64,000 bases of DNA. Origin: Cycas panzhihuaensis. Lineage: Eukaryota; Cycadophyta. Where the stretch lies: the NCBI GenBank assembly GCA_023213395.1, contig CM041465.1, positions 190,099,741-190,163,740 of the forward strand. Reading direction: 5' to 3'. The translations under genes were made by a program, and so were the position numbers. Numbering within the stretch: position 1 is the stretch's first letter; the number at the start of each line of letters is the position of its first letter. Shown here one piece after another: positions 50,842 through 62,334 of the stretch. The notes below the pieces were generated by a model, which searched no databases, was not told where the DNA came from, and saw nothing but the letters and a program-made list of their open reading frames with translations.

Positions 50842-51165
50842 TGTTGGGCAATATTAACCTATATGAATATTAAATTATTGTAATTACCCTTTGAATACAT
50901 ACTAAGGGGTTGTAATTTGTACATTTCTTTATGTTATAGGTCATTAGTTAACCAAGCGGCTCCTAGATTGTGATAAAATTACTAGGAGGTGATGTATATT
51001 ATAAACATATATTAGTTTAACATAATATAATTGGAAATGGTTATTTCACATAAATATATTGTATAACACATTTGTATATGTGATTCCTTTAGTTATTCAA
51101 CTAGATGTCTTTATATTTCATAGTTTTGTATGATCTTGGACTTATTTGGGCATTTATATCTAATA
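50842..51165 (+). repeat. 3' LTR of the element in LINE RT
   Basis: TGTTGGGCAATA...TCTAATA, colinear with the 5' LTR except for an extra segment with a small inverted repeat, CTCCTAG (50960-50966) and CTAGGAG (50982-50988). Confidence 0.82.
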
Positions 51166-52300
51166 GTCAATCAACATATTATAACTTGAGAGGTAGTCCA
51201 TTCTAGCCATATCTCCAAGACAAAAATGATATTAGTGAAACTTGACTTTATGAATGCATTTAGTCATCTCTATCTAGTTTTTTCATTAAAGATTTTAACT
51301 AAAATAGGTTTCTATAACTTGTCAATCCATTAGATTAAAGGATGCATCAATTCCTCCTCATTCTTAATCTTCATTAGTAGCCCCCATACCAAATTTTCAA
51401 AATTATCATAAGGCATTAGGTAGGGGTGGTTCCTATCACCTACTCTTCATGTGTTCATGGAAAAATCCCTAAGTAAGACACTTTTCTTAATGCGTAGTCA
51501 AGGTGATTTATCTAGAATATTTATCACTTTAGGTTTGGAGAACCTTTCTCATAATTAATTCATTGATGATGCATTACTATTTAGTTGTGCATTAGTGTGT
51601 GAATTAAGAAACATTATGATCACTTTGGATAAGTTTTACATAATGTTTAGGGCTGGCATTAACTTTAGAAAAGTTAATCTTATGGTGTTTAATTACTTTA
51701 ATATATCATCCTAAAAATCAAACTATGTCCTTAACTTTCAATTACATGAAGGGAATAAATTTTCTAGTTATCTCAAAGTCTCCATTAGTTATAGGAAATA
51801 AGGATCTCTATGATAGAATCGTATATTGAATATGGTACATCAAAGAATTAAATGTTGTCCCTCTAAATGGTTATCTTTTGTAGGAAGGATTATTTTGGTG
51901 AAAGAAGTAATTACACCTATTTTGATCTACTTGTTGTCTATAAGCCACACCCCTATTAGAGTTCTAAGGAAGTTAGAGAAGTAAATTCAAGAATTCCTTT
52001 GGAGAGGTGCTTTTGATCCTAGGAGAAGGGAAATTCATCTCATTAAATAAGAGTAGGTGCATAACCCAAAGAATAATAGTGGTCTAAGTTTTATGCCATT
52101 ATCATAGATCCCTTAATTATTTAAGGCTAAGATCATTTCGTATATGTTATCAGACTCTAATTCTTTACTCGTGAGAGCTTTATTCAAAAACTACTTAGGT
52201 GGGTAGCCTAAAGCAATATAGAATCTAAAGTTACATGTTTACATGGTTAACTCCCTAATCTAGAGTAAAATTTGAAATAGTGTTGGCATATTTAATGTTA
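51166..52300 (+). pseudogene. LINE reverse transcriptase
   Basis: VKLDFMNAFSHL (51231) is the first catalytic motif (normally KLD..KAFD). A G.LSPTL block near 51425-51450 corresponds to RQGDPLSPYLF. FIDDALLF at 51559 is the catalytic FADD motif with both Asp intact. Thumb-like RIILVKEVITPILIYLLS (about 51885) and LEK.IQEFLWRG (about 51975) follow. It performs target-primed reverse transcription. Stops are scattered, many at Gln or Trp positions. Confidence 0.88.
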
Positions 52301-52669
52301 GCATTTCATGGAAGGTAAACAATAGGGATAAGTTGGATGTCTAGCTCAACCTTATACAAGGGATGTGATCAATTTCTACCTATGAAGTAACTGCGAGTCT
52401 CTAATCATGGTTGATGATGAAGGAGATTACTAAAATTAATAATTTCTTTAAAAGAGGTAGGATGGATAAAATGTCATGTTTTTAAAGGAGTGGAATATTA
52501 GCTTGATTTCCTCCTAACCTTCATAGTGAGTATGAACAATTTAAGGTATTGATTGACCAATGTAGAATCAGTCTCCATAGAGTTAATCATAAGATCATGT
52601 GAAGGCCATACCTAAGGCTAAGATAGTATACTATTAAGGCTATATATATCTTTTTATAAGAGGAGAATT

Positions 52670-52970
52670 ACCCCTAAAATACCCAAATGGCAACCTAGTG
52701 GAATAATTTTTGGGGAAACCCATCAATCTAAAAGATTAACCATTTCATATGGATCATCATTCATAAAGCCATTTTAATTGCTAAAAATTTACATAGAAGA
52801 GGGATCTTTAGTCCTTTAACTTGTACTATGTATGAAAATAATAAAGAGAGTATATTGTACTTATTTATATCATGCCCATTTTGTATAGAAGTTTGGGGAT
52901 ATGTTTGAAATTTACTATGGTGCAAAACTCCTCATCTCGAAGATAATCATGAGCTCATGCATCTAGATAG
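52670..52970 (+). pseudogene. LINE zf-RVT domain
   Basis: HFIWIIIHKAILIAKNLHRRG near 52745-52810 and ESILYLFISCPFCIEVWGY near 52845-52900 match the zinc-binding region between RT and RNase H of plant LINEs (KI..FLW...H..I.T..NL..R; E...HLF..C.F...VW). One of the expected Cys pair (C..C after the Arg-rich motif) is degraded. Confidence 0.82.
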
Positions 52971-53319
52971 GATGTGGATTGGTAAATTTCTCTATCAACT
53001 TTAGGGGAAACTAGTTATTCAAAATATTTTATGTTTTCTTTCATGCTTAATTTATTGATTTGTATGATTGACCCTAAATGAGTCTATCTTCCAATGGAAA
53101 ATGCCATTCATAGGGGCTTACTAATAGTGAATCAAAGGCTAACTTAGACTTAAAATCTAAGCCCAAGAAGTCATGGTTCAATTGATTCACTCTTTGAGTA
53201 ATGGCAAACTAAATTTACTAAAATAATTAGAAATTGAGATGAAAAAACCTATGCATATCATGTAGAAACCTAATTATAAACTAAATTTTAAGAATGACTA
53301 TTTCTAATTATTTTTTTAT

Positions 53320-53720
53320 GGGGCTTCAAAACATAACCTAGGATTAGCTAGGGCTAGACAATCTCTCAGGGATCCCTTAGGGAGCATAGTCTTAGAATTT
53401 ATGGAGGGTATTGGGGTTAACACAAATTATATAATTGAATTCATGGCCCTAATTAGGGGACTACATATGGTAGTAGATGCAAATGTCATGTAGTTGGAAG
53501 TTTTTGAAGACCAAAAGTTGGTGATTGAAGCAACTAAGAGTATTAAAATTCCAAGAAGTTTGTGCCTTAAATCTCTTCATTAGGAAATCATAAAATTAAG
53601 CCAAAATTTTCAAAGTATTAAATGTTAGCACATCTCCTTCCATCATAATAATATAGTAGATAAACTAGGCAATGTTGTGGTCACCCTTGCTCAAGGCAAG
53701 GTTAAGATATTTAATTATCT
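53320..53720 (+). pseudogene. LINE RNase H domain
   Basis: GASKHNLGLARARQSLRDPLG, IIEFMALIRGLHM, LEVFEDQKLVIEA, and HHNNIVDKLGN appear in order in one long frame (53330-53690), matching RVT_3-type RNase H. The catalytic Glu of the AE..AL motif is kept (EFMAL), while DS of the EGDS motif reads EDQ. Confidence 0.87.
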
Positions 53721-53729
53721 TAGTGAGGG

Positions 53730-55400
53730 TGGTGTAGAGGGACCCAAGTGGCTATCATCCTCTTCTATAACTCTTTAAACCTTATTATTATATGGATGGC
53801 CTTTATGGTAGTTAATTTTGTTACTATTATATGTGACTATGGAGTTGATTATTACTATTTGTCATGGGTCTTGGATAGGTTATGTTATTCCTCTCTACTC
53901 AAGGGTCTAACTTGTTCTATTATAGAGATGATTTGATTTAAATGTAGTGATATCTTTCTTTTGATCTTGAGCTTATGGCTCCATTGCCTCTATGGACTAG
54001 TATTTGGCTATGGATGTTATTATCCCTTATGGGCATTATTTTAATGGCACTTTTGGTAGGTTGATCCACATGTTTAAATGGCTTCATTTTGATGGGCCAA
54101 TCCATGATCTTAACATGACACTTTTAACGAGTCAATCCATGTTACAATGATCTACATTCATTTAATGTATTAAATTATCTTTGTAAGTCATTAATTATAA
54201 ATTTTTTTGACTTTGTATGAATATTTTCTAGCTTTCTACACATTTGGATTAACATCAATACTAATCAATAATGATTGGTGATGATGATATTCTTAATATA
54301 TAAATATTAATTAAGAAAGATATTAACAAAGGTAGATAAGATATCGACATTCTATAGGATCAATGGTGGTGACATGAGAGTTGTCTACGTTCATCATGTC
54401 TGGCAAAGTTATATACAATTGAATAAGTGATGATATATTTCGATTGATGCTTCTTTTATATATTGTATAATTTGTTGATCTTGTTCTTTACTAATTCACC
54501 ATTTACATTTACAAACCATTCCAACTATTATGTCTTGATCTACTTTATAGATTTGGAAGGTGGTTATTAGTCATCCTTATATGCAAGCTCCTTGAAAGAT
54601 ATAAGTTGGCTTGAAAGTTCTATGCATTAGATTAGGGCATGGTTTTTCTTGCTCATGTGCATAAGTGCAATTTTAAAATGATAATAGTAATATGATTGAT
54701 AGATTTATTATTTTGTAGCTCCTATGAATGTTTTGGAAATTTATTGTTGAAAGGATACCAATTACTTGGTTGCTTAATTATTTCTTTACTTAGTTATTTA
54801 GGTGGTTGGCATTAGATGGTGGTGTTTGAATCAAGTGTAGAGCTATAATTTTGATGTGTTAATACATTTTGTTAATTGATGGTTTTGGAGTTGGTGAAAG
54901 ATAGAGTTGTACTTCGATAATAAAGTTTGTTAAAGTATAAAATTCAACCCCTTATACTAACTAGAAAGGGTAATATTAGTCTTGGGACTTGATTTGATTA
55001 TTAACAAAAAATTGTATCAATCCTTTGGTTATTAGGATGTGGGAGCTATTCTCATGGATCTTTTGTTTACTCTATAACTATCTTTGGATATTACAGACTT
55101 TGGACATTTTGGATATATAAGTATGTAGTGATTTTGTCATTTTTTCATAAGCGCAGTCTCTTGGGTGTTAGTAGATCCCCAAATTCTTAGATATTATGGG
55201 TTTTATAACCTAAGATTATCATACTTGTAACTTATGGTCTGACAATTATAAGCTTTTTCAAGGGGCTTAGGGCTAACTATTATTTTGTTCTTTGAAAAAA
55301 GGAAGGCCAGGTATGATCCCTAAGTGACTTTTGATATATTTAACTCCCTTTTCCATGGCATCTTAACCTAAAGGATTAACTCCACTTTACAAGGATTTTA
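53730..55400 (+). other. LINE 3' region
   Basis: Non-coding stretch after RNase H up to the gypsy insertion. It is assigned to the LINE because the LINE tail is found on the other side of the gypsy element. It is long for a LINE 3' UTR (about 1.7 kb), so an unrecognised further insertion within 54000-55300 is possible. Confidence 0.5.
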
Positions 55401-55683
55401 TGTTAAGAACCCAACCCTTATCTCTCTTCTTCTCAAATCTTATATTTATATTCTTGTAATTATCGCACATCCATAAGTCCAAGAGATGGGAAATCTTAAT
55501 AGCCATATATATATATATAGGAGTAAGGATAATCAGGTTGTGATCTTATTTATTGGAGGTTTTTCCCTCAAATAGGGCCATTGATACATGTGATTATGAA
55601 TGCTTTATACTCTTATATATAATTTTGGCTCTTGTGTTACCATATACAATTGGATTTCTCTTTTTTTATTTAGGTTCATTATA
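55401..55683 (+). repeat. Chromovirus 5' LTR
   Basis: TGTTAAGAACCCAACC...TTCATTATA, matching 61174-61467; terminal CA reads TA here and CA in the 3' copy. Confidence 0.92.
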
Positions 55684-55685
55684 AT

Positions 55686-55697
55686 TAGTATTAGAGC
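55686..55697 (+). promoter_or_regulatory. Chromovirus primer-binding site
   Basis: TAGTATTAGAGC, matching TGGTATCAGAGC except for two transitions, two bases from the LTR. Confidence 0.82.
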
Positions 55698-56800
55698 AAT
55701 GATCTAGGAGGTGGCATTAAGGGTTTTTGGAGGGCGAATTTGAGATTAAATTACTGACCCTATAAATTTTATGTGGTCACATTATATATTTTGGGGTGAA
55801 TGTGAAAAAAATTACAACAAAAATAATTTCAACCTGTTTCTTTTCTGTCATTGTATTTTTAGGATAAATTTGCAACCTGGACATCAAAGAGCTATAACTT
55901 TAGCTACAGGTATCCAAATGACCTTAATTTTTTTTTTTTCTATGTGATTTTAAATTTATTTTCTAATGGAAGTGGTTTTGAGTTGATAGGATTTTATAGT
56001 AAAAAGTTATTAGCATTTTACTACTAGGTACTATTGTAGTCCTTAAAAACCCTAATAGTGATTTTCTTAAAAGAGTCATAAATTTTGATATAGATATCAG
56101 AATTCAATTTCGTTTGAACTATTAGATTTGTATTTTAGAGGCCATTAGTTTGATATATATTTTATATATTTTTCAACTATATTTTTTAAATAGAAATAGT
56201 TTTTTCATTTTCTCTTAATAATTTATATTAGTTTACTTTTTGTTCATAATCTTTTTAGTTGGTATAGGCTAGAGACCCTGTACAAGGAATGTATAAATAT
56301 CATGAGGAATTATCATTTTGGGCTAAGCACATCATGGCTTTTTCACCCTTATGCAAAGGACTAGAGATCACACTCCTCAACCAAGCCTTAAACTGAACTC
56401 GGCTATGGAATTAAGCCTCTACGTACCTATGAGTATATAGGAGGACCCCCCTAGGTAGGAATTCCTAGTATAGGTAACCATAGGAGACCTATCAGATATC
56501 AGTAATTTGCAGTGCACTTGTAAGAAGTCAGTCCCAAAAAGTTACTCTCCATGTACCCTAAAGATAGGTTAGTACGACTGTAGAGTAGAGTGTTAGCCTC
56601 TATAAGTTGATACTATTTATGACTGGGATCAATATAACAGAAGGCCTGTGAACTAGATAATATTAGACTTAGAAAACCCTATATTATTAGTCTTCATTAA
56701 TTTGACTCTATTGACTAAATCCTAGTTGGGTTATTTTTGGTAGGGACATTTTTTCTAGATACCTTTTATAAAGTAAACATTCAATTTTGATCAGGTCTCA
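55698..56800 (+). other. Chromovirus leader
   Basis: 1.1 kb without an ORF. Contains phrases such as GAGCTATAACTTTAGCTAC that recur, diverged, in the other leaders of the window. Confidence 0.5.
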
Positions 56801-56809
56801 TAACTATGG

Positions 56810-57720
56810 GCCCAAAAAATACCTAGTGTGGGATGAATATGTCAATGTAATTAAGGAGACCTTTCAAGAATAATTATACTTTAGGACGGGTAAGTTTGAA
56901 GATGAAATTAGAATAATTGGTGAAACCCTTCAAAAGATTATAAGTCAATTAGGATTAGAAAAATATAACGAGCGATCTTGGAAGGGGAAGAATAAGATAG
57001 GGAGTGAAGGTAATCACCATGACCAAGGAGGGCTATGACCCAATTATCTACCTAAAGTGGAAATTAGGACATTTAATGGAAAAGATGTGAGGACTTGGGT
57101 CAGCCAAATGGAACAATTTTTTAGTCTTTACTAAGTACCATCCGATAAAAAAATCATCTTAGCTTCTTTACATATGGAATTAGAACCCTTCCAGTGGTAC
57201 TAATAGATAAAGAAGAATTGTGAAGGAATATCGTATAATTGGGAAAATTTTGTGGAGGATCTTTTAGTACAATTTGATAATATTTAGGACGATGACTGCT
57301 TCAGTCAGTTGGCTAAACTAAAACAAGAAGGAAGTGTATCAGAATACACTACAGAACACCAAAAATTGGTCACCCTAATTGATGATCTTAGTAAAGAAAA
57401 TTTACTTGAACTCTACATTGGGGGTTTGAAAGAAGATATATGATATGAATTACACTTGGTGAGACTGAGTATCCTAATAGAAGTAATCATAGTAACCTAA
57501 CAAATCAAAGCTAAAAATAGGGCTACCCAAAAATATAATAGGATGGGGGAAGAAAAAAGAATCTCATATATTCCTACAACACGAAGGATGACAGCTAAAG
57601 AAATGGATGAGAAAAGGCTAAAGGGTATTTATTTTCAATGTAATGAGAAGTGGAATAAAGATCTTAAATGTTTAGAAATATAACTATTCATCATTAAAGA
57701 TACATAGGAAGAAGATCTAG
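56810..57720 (+). pseudogene. Chromovirus gag
   Basis: A capsid domain reads RTFNGKDVRTWVSQMEQFF (57070), QVPSDKKIILASLHME, ISYNWENFVEDLLVQF, LAKLKQEGSVSEYT and LELYIGGLKEDI (to 57440), the complete plant gypsy Retrotrans_gag pattern. A decayed knuckle YFQCNEKWNKDLKC lies near 57630-57670. Frame is almost continuous if TAG/TAA/TGA are read as lost Gln, Trp or Arg codons. Confidence 0.9.
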
Positions 57721-57782
57721 AAGAAGCCTTTGTAGAAGATGCCACTACTCCTGAACCACTAGACATTGAAGAAGAGAACACA

Positions 57783-58259
57783 GTGATAATATGTGTCCAT
57801 GTTTTAGCAAGGATTACAGCTCCACAAACCTTGAAGATTATAGGATACATTAAGAAAAAAAGGGTAGTCATCTTAATTGATTTAAGAATCACACATAATT
57901 TTATCAATAGGAAACTTGCTGAAGAATTAAATTGTTTCCCTTATTCGATTACGAATTTTCAAGTTATGGTTGCTAATGGTGGTACATTAGCCTGTGGAGG
58001 GAAATGTCATAATATTAAAATGACTATAAGAGATTACCAATTATCTTCCTCAATATATGTCATTCTAGTGGGAGGAGTCAATGTGGTTTTGGGAGTCCAA
58101 TGGCTTAAAATATTAGGTACTTTTCAACTTAACTTGGAGGAATTATTTATTTGTTTTAACTCAATAGGGCAACAATACCAACTTAATGGAATTATCCCAC
58201 CTCCATCAGAGGTCATTAGTTTACATAGGATGGAGAAGTTTCTAAGAAAGGAGGAATAG
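57783..58259 (+). pseudogene. Chromovirus aspartic protease
   Basis: A 158-codon open stretch. ILIDLRITHNFINRKLAEEL at about 57873 aligns with the IDSGSTHNF active site; Ser-Gly-Ser is changed to Leu-Arg-Ile, so it is inactive. QVMVANGG, an internal strand pair and VVLGVQWLKILGTFQLNL match the rest of the domain. Confidence 0.87.
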
Positions 58260-58329
58260 GACTTATAGCTAGATGTTATGCATTAGGAAGGTATGACTTA
58301 GTAGTAAAGGAAGATCTTCATAAGGACAA

Positions 58330-59170
58330 TAACCTAACACCTAAATTACAAGAACTATTAGTTAAACATAGCAAGGTTTTCAAAGATATTCCTAAGGGGA
58401 TTCCTCGAGAAAGGGAACAAGATCATGCCATTGAACTCATTTCCTATAGCAATCTACCTAGCATCCGACCTTATAGATATCCTTATCAGTAGAAGATTGA
58501 AATTGAAAAATTAATGTATGAACTTCTTAAAGCTGGGGCCATTAGGGAATGTAAAAGCACATTTTTTCCACTAGTAATATTGGTAAAAAATAAGGATGGA
58601 TCCTTTTGTATATGTGAGGATTATCGGGAATTAAATAAAATTACTATTAAAGATAAATTCCTCATACTGGTGATTGATGAATTGTTAGATAAATTAAATG
58701 GAGTAATCCTTTTCACCACCATAGATTTAGAATCTAAATATCACCAAATTAGAATCAAGGCTACTGATGCTCACAAAATAACTTTTTGCACCCATGAAGG
58801 CCACTATAAATTCCTAGTCATGCCTTTTAGCTTAACTAATGTATCAGCCACTTTCCAAGGGCTCATAAATAAAATATTTCAATCTTATCTGAGGAAGTTT
58901 GTCTTGGGGTTCTTTGAAAACATCTTAGTATATAGCCAGATAAAGGAAGAACATCTTCAACATGTTGATAAGGCTTTGTAGTTATTAGTAGATAATAAAC
59001 TCTTTGCAAATAGATCAAAATGTAACTTTGGAAGGCATGAAGTAGAGTACTTAGGGTACATCATCTCATAAGAGGGGGTCACGGTTGATCCAAGAAAGAT
59101 TAAAACAATAGTAAATTAGCCATAGCCCAAAAATATCAAAGGGCTATGTGGATTCCTAGATTTAACAGGG
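58330..59170 (+). pseudogene. Chromovirus reverse transcriptase
   Basis: Contains DHAIELI-like (58425), then a 155-codon open stretch from 58514: ELLKAGAIREC, LVKNKDGSF, CEDYRELNKITIKDKF, ID.LLDKLNG, FTTIDLESKYHQIRI, ITFCTHEGHYKFLVMPF. The catalytic motif reads FFENILVYS (about 58910) in place of FFDDILVYS, so both Asp residues are replaced. EEHLQHVDKAL and a CNFGRHEVEYLGYIIS block close it. Confidence 0.93.
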
Positions 59171-59179
59171 TACTACTAA

Positions 59180-59700
59180 AAATTTATTAAAGGGTATACT
59201 AATATTATAGCACCCTTGACACAATTATTAAAGAAGGATTCATTCATATGGACAGATGTCGCTACTGAAGCCTTTGAGAGCCTAAAGGTATCCATGACTA
59301 CCACACAAATTTTAGCAACTCCTAACTTCACTAAAACATTTATCATTAAATGTGATGCCTCAAGATAAGGTATTAGAGTAATCCTCATGCAAGAAGAGAG
59401 GCTCATAACCTTTGAAAGTCAAAATTTGAAGTCTAGGGACTTACTCAAGTCTACATATGAAAAAGAGATGATGGTAATCCTATAAGCAATTCAAAAATGA
59501 CACCAATATTTACTTAGAAGCCATTTCAAAACAAAGATAGACCATGAGAGTTTGAAGTATTTCCTAGACCAAAGGGTAGCTTTTAAGGAATAGCAAAAAT
59601 GGGACTCTAAAATGCAAGGTTTTGATTTTGAAATCATATATAAAGAATGGAAGAAAAATATAGTAGCTGACACTCTATCATGAAAGGAAGGAGATTTTAT
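59180..59700 (+). pseudogene. Chromovirus RNase H
   Basis: APLTQLLKKDSFIWT (59210), AFESLKVSMTT, FIIKCDASRQGI (stop read as Gln; 59340), STYEKEMMVIL (59450), HFKTKIDHESLKYFLDQR (59523) and a NIVADTLS motif (59655). The first catalytic Asp of CDAS is kept. Confidence 0.9.
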
Positions 59701-60980
59701 ACTATATGCATTAACAATAGTTACCCCTTCATGGATCAAGGAGGCAAGGGAAGAGTGGGAAAAGGATACTAAGATAAAGCAATTAATATAGGATCTACAA
59801 GTTGATCAAGATAGTCATAAAATCTTTTTATGGGTAGCAAATATCATGTGGTACAAAAATAGAATATATCTTAGTCCCGATTCCAAGATTAAGCAAAAGA
59901 TATTACATGATGTGCATGCCTCTCCAATAGCAGGCCATTCTAAATTCCTAAAGACTTACCGAGAGATTAAGCAATCCTTCTATTAGAATGGGCTCAAGCA
60001 AGATACTAAAAGATGGGTTACATCTTACAAAGTATGCCAACGATAAAAGGGAGAAATGAGCAAGATGCCTAGTCTATTGCATCCATAACCTATACCAAAT
60101 CAAAGATGGGAAGAAATATCCATGGACTTCATCATAAGATTATTAAAATTAGATGGGAGGGATGCCATCCTTGTAGTCATTGATAGATTAACATAGTATA
60201 CTTATTTTTGTGGAATGCAATCCACTTATAAGGTAAAACAAACTGTCGAGATTTTCTTAAAAGAGATACATCAACTCTATGGAATGCCTAAGAAGTGATA
60301 GAGACTGAAAGTACAAGCATTTTCTAGACTAAACTCTTCCAAGCTTTAGGTACCAAGCTAATAATGAGCACAACAAACGACCCATAAACATATGGATAAA
60401 TAAAAATGGTTAACAAATATTTAGAAGGATATCTTCGATGCTACGTGTCAGATAAACAAAATCAATGGCATCATTGGCTTTCCATGGTAGAATGGTGGTA
60501 TAATACTACTTACCATATGGCACCAAAAATAACTCATTTCCAAGAATTATATGGGTATGAACCACCATCTATTAAGAACTACACCATAGAGAATTCTAGA
60601 GTTCATGCAGTGGAGGAGTATCTACAACAAACTATAGAGACACTCAAGATATTAAGGAAAAGCTTAGCTTGGCTAAGAACTAAATGAAATAATAAGCAGA
60701 TAAATCAAGAAGTGAATGAGAGTTTTAGGTAAGAGATTGGGTTTACTTATGCTTACAACCATAAAAGTAAACTTCACTTAAAAGAGAGGGTAAACACAAG
60801 TTAGAGCCAATGTTTTATGGGTCTTATAAAATACTTAAACGAGTAGGGAAGTGGCTTATGCTTTGGAGTTACCCATAACAACTAAAATCTATAATGTTTT
60901 CCATATATCTTATCTTAAAAGGGTAATTGGATAGTAAGTGCAGGCATAAACATAATTGCTAATATTAGATAATGAAGGGA
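59700..60980 (+). pseudogene. Chromovirus integrase
   Basis: HHCC zinc finger at about 59910-60050 (HDVHASPIAGHSKFLKTYR... to VCQRQKG with one stop). The core starts at EEISMDFI (60110) with [17 protein letters not shown] frameshift lies at about 60290-60330 around the second Asp (SDRD). NDPQTYGQIKMVNKYLEGYL and WWYNTTYHMAPKITHFQELY follow in an open 93-codon stretch (60406-60684) containing the third catalytic region, where Glu reads Lys/Met. Confidence 0.92.
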
Positions 60981-61150
60981 GGCTTCAACTGATACCTGAA
61001 CAAATTTTGGAGGAAAGGGTTAGGCATTTGCATTCTCGACATATCAAAGAGTATCTCATCAAATGGAAGCAATTTCCACATGACAATTCAACTTGGGAAA
61101 GTGAGTAATTTATTGAAAAGCGTTTAGGACTAGTCAAGCTTTAAGGGAAA
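60720..61150 (+). pseudogene. Chromovirus integrase tail and chromodomain
   Basis: After a decayed linker, the frame at about 61000-61105 reads EQILEERVRHLHSRHIKEYL then IKWKQFPHDNSTWESE, a full chromodomain (YL.KWK..P..N.TWE). In chromoviruses this domain directs integration to particular chromatin. It ends 25 bp before the polypurine region. Confidence 0.9.
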
Positions 61151-61173
61151 ATCTTTTTAAAAGTTGGGGAACT

Positions 61174-61467
61174 TGTTAAGAAACCAACCATTATCTCTCT
61201 TTTTCTCAAATCTTATATTTCTATTCTTGTAATTATCCCAATTCATAAGTCCATGAGATGGGCAATCTTAATATCCCTATATATATGTATGTAATATAAG
61301 AGTGAGGATCATTAGGAAGTATTGTGATGTTATGTATTGGAGGTTGCCCCCTTGAAGAGGCCCATCAATACATGTGATTATGGATGCTTTATATTCTTAT
61401 ATGTAATTTTGGCTCTTGTGTTACTATATGCAATTGGATTTCTCTCTTTTGATTCATGTGCATTACA
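61174..61467 (+). repeat. Chromovirus 3' LTR
   Basis: TGTTAAGAAACC...GCATTACA, preceded by purine-rich AAAGTTGGGGAACT and followed by the TTTTA duplication. Confidence 0.92.
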
Positions 61468-61503
61468 TTTTACCTATTCGAAAAAAAAAAAGAAAAACAT
61501 AAA

Positions 61504-62056
61504 GAAGAAAATATTCATAACACTTTACTAGTGACACTAGTAAAAAGGAGGTTAAAAAAAAATGAAAAGGAGGCTAATAATAATAAAGATTAAAATAATT
61601 CGAAGAGATATGATAACCCTCAACTACTAGTCTTTTGACATAATATTAAAGGATTCTTCTACTCATAAGATGAAGATATTAAAGTAGATAACTAACTAGC
61701 CAATATATAAAATGGCATTGACTTACTTTACATTAATGATAGTTGAGAGAAAATTAACTTCACCATAGATGATCTAACATGATCTATGTATTAGTGGGTA
61801 ACATTATAAAATAGGGAAGAAAATACATCCTAATTTAAGTACTTCATTAAGGATTTTAGGAGCCACACAAAGGACTAATAGAATGACCTATATCTCATCC
61901 ATCTAACATGCCACCTCTAAAAGGAATGATCAATTAAACAACTTATGAAAGATTTTGAGAAATACTTTTTAAAGTTTGGCATCATATCTACTAAGGTCCT
62001 CATACTTTATATCAATAATTTATGACCTGAAATTTATATAAAAGGTATTACTTAAC
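61504..62056 (+). pseudogene. Family A gag, right half of the split copy
   Basis: Colinear with about 4175-4700: GACACTAGTA, CTACTAGTCTTTTGACATAA-like, ATGGCATTGACT and ACTTCATTAAGGATTTTAGGA-type blocks. It continues the gag interrupted at 48660 and is itself cut at about 62059 by another LTR. Confidence 0.72.
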
Positions 62057-62059
62057 TAA

Positions 62060-62322
62060 TGTAATTATGGAATATAGTTTATATGAACTTATTATAATAT
62101 TATTTAAGCTAACAAATGCAATCAATATTTGTATATTTGAGGCACTTACAAATCTATAGATAGAGATTTGAAGTATGTTTGTAAGTTATACATTATGTGT
62201 AAATGTAATCCATGTTCAATTGTGGGTTTTAATAGTTAGGTTTCCCACATATTTTTCTGTTGCGTACTTATTCCTTTGCTTATTATATACATAAATAATC
62301 TACTTGTTCAGTATTTCTAATA
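62060..62322 (+). repeat. 5' LTR of an unidentified LTR element
   Basis: Delimited on the right by a primer site (62323). The left border TGTAATTATGG is inferred from the end of the family A gag homology. Contains several TATA-rich stretches. No partner LTR found in the window. Confidence 0.5.
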
Positions 62323-62334
62323 TGGTATTAGGGC
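62323..62334 (+). promoter_or_regulatory. Primer-binding site
   Basis: TGGTATTAGGGC, two transitions from TGGTATCAGAGC, directly after TTCTAATA. Confidence 0.72.

Larger units (their letters stand above)
48720..51165 (+). mobile_element. Short LTR element without coding genes, inside LINE RT
   Basis: 2446 bp. LTRs 48720-49013 (294 bp) and 50842-51165 (324 bp), a decayed iMet-type primer site at about 49017, purine-rich TAATAGGGGA before the 3' LTR. Flanks ATTGA and GTCAA differ by transitions only and the LINE frame is restored across them. The 1.8-kb interior shows no gag or pol motif, so it looks like a non-autonomous element. Confidence 0.8.
55401..61467 (+). mobile_element. Ty3/gypsy chromovirus with perfect target duplication
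   Basis: 6067 bp. LTRs 55401-55683 and 61174-61467, primer site 55686-55697, and gag, protease, RT, RNase H, integrase and chromodomain in order. Perfect target duplication TTTTA (55396-55400 and 61468-61472). It is inserted in the 3' end of the LINE. The open segments are the longest of any gypsy element here (158, 155 and 93 codons), suggesting a relatively late insertion. It is broken by stops, a frameshift in the integrase and a mutated RT active site. Confidence 0.92.
48661..61503 (+). mobile_element. L1-type LINE, itself interrupted twice
   Basis: A 5'-truncated LINE inserted in family A gag. It spans 48661-48719, 51166-55400 and 61473-61503, with a poly(A)-like tail (61481-61503) and target duplication GAAGATAAT / GAAGAAAAT (48651-48659, 61504-61512; one mismatch). 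It carries RT, zf-RVT and RNase H domains. An LTR element sits in the RT start and a gypsy element near the 3' end. Without the insertions it is about 4.3 kb. Confidence 0.8.

Noticed and set aside
57635-57907. Minus-strand ORF of 90 codons, also 59176-59406 and 59491-59739
   Set aside because: Antisense shadows of the chromovirus pol on the plus strand.
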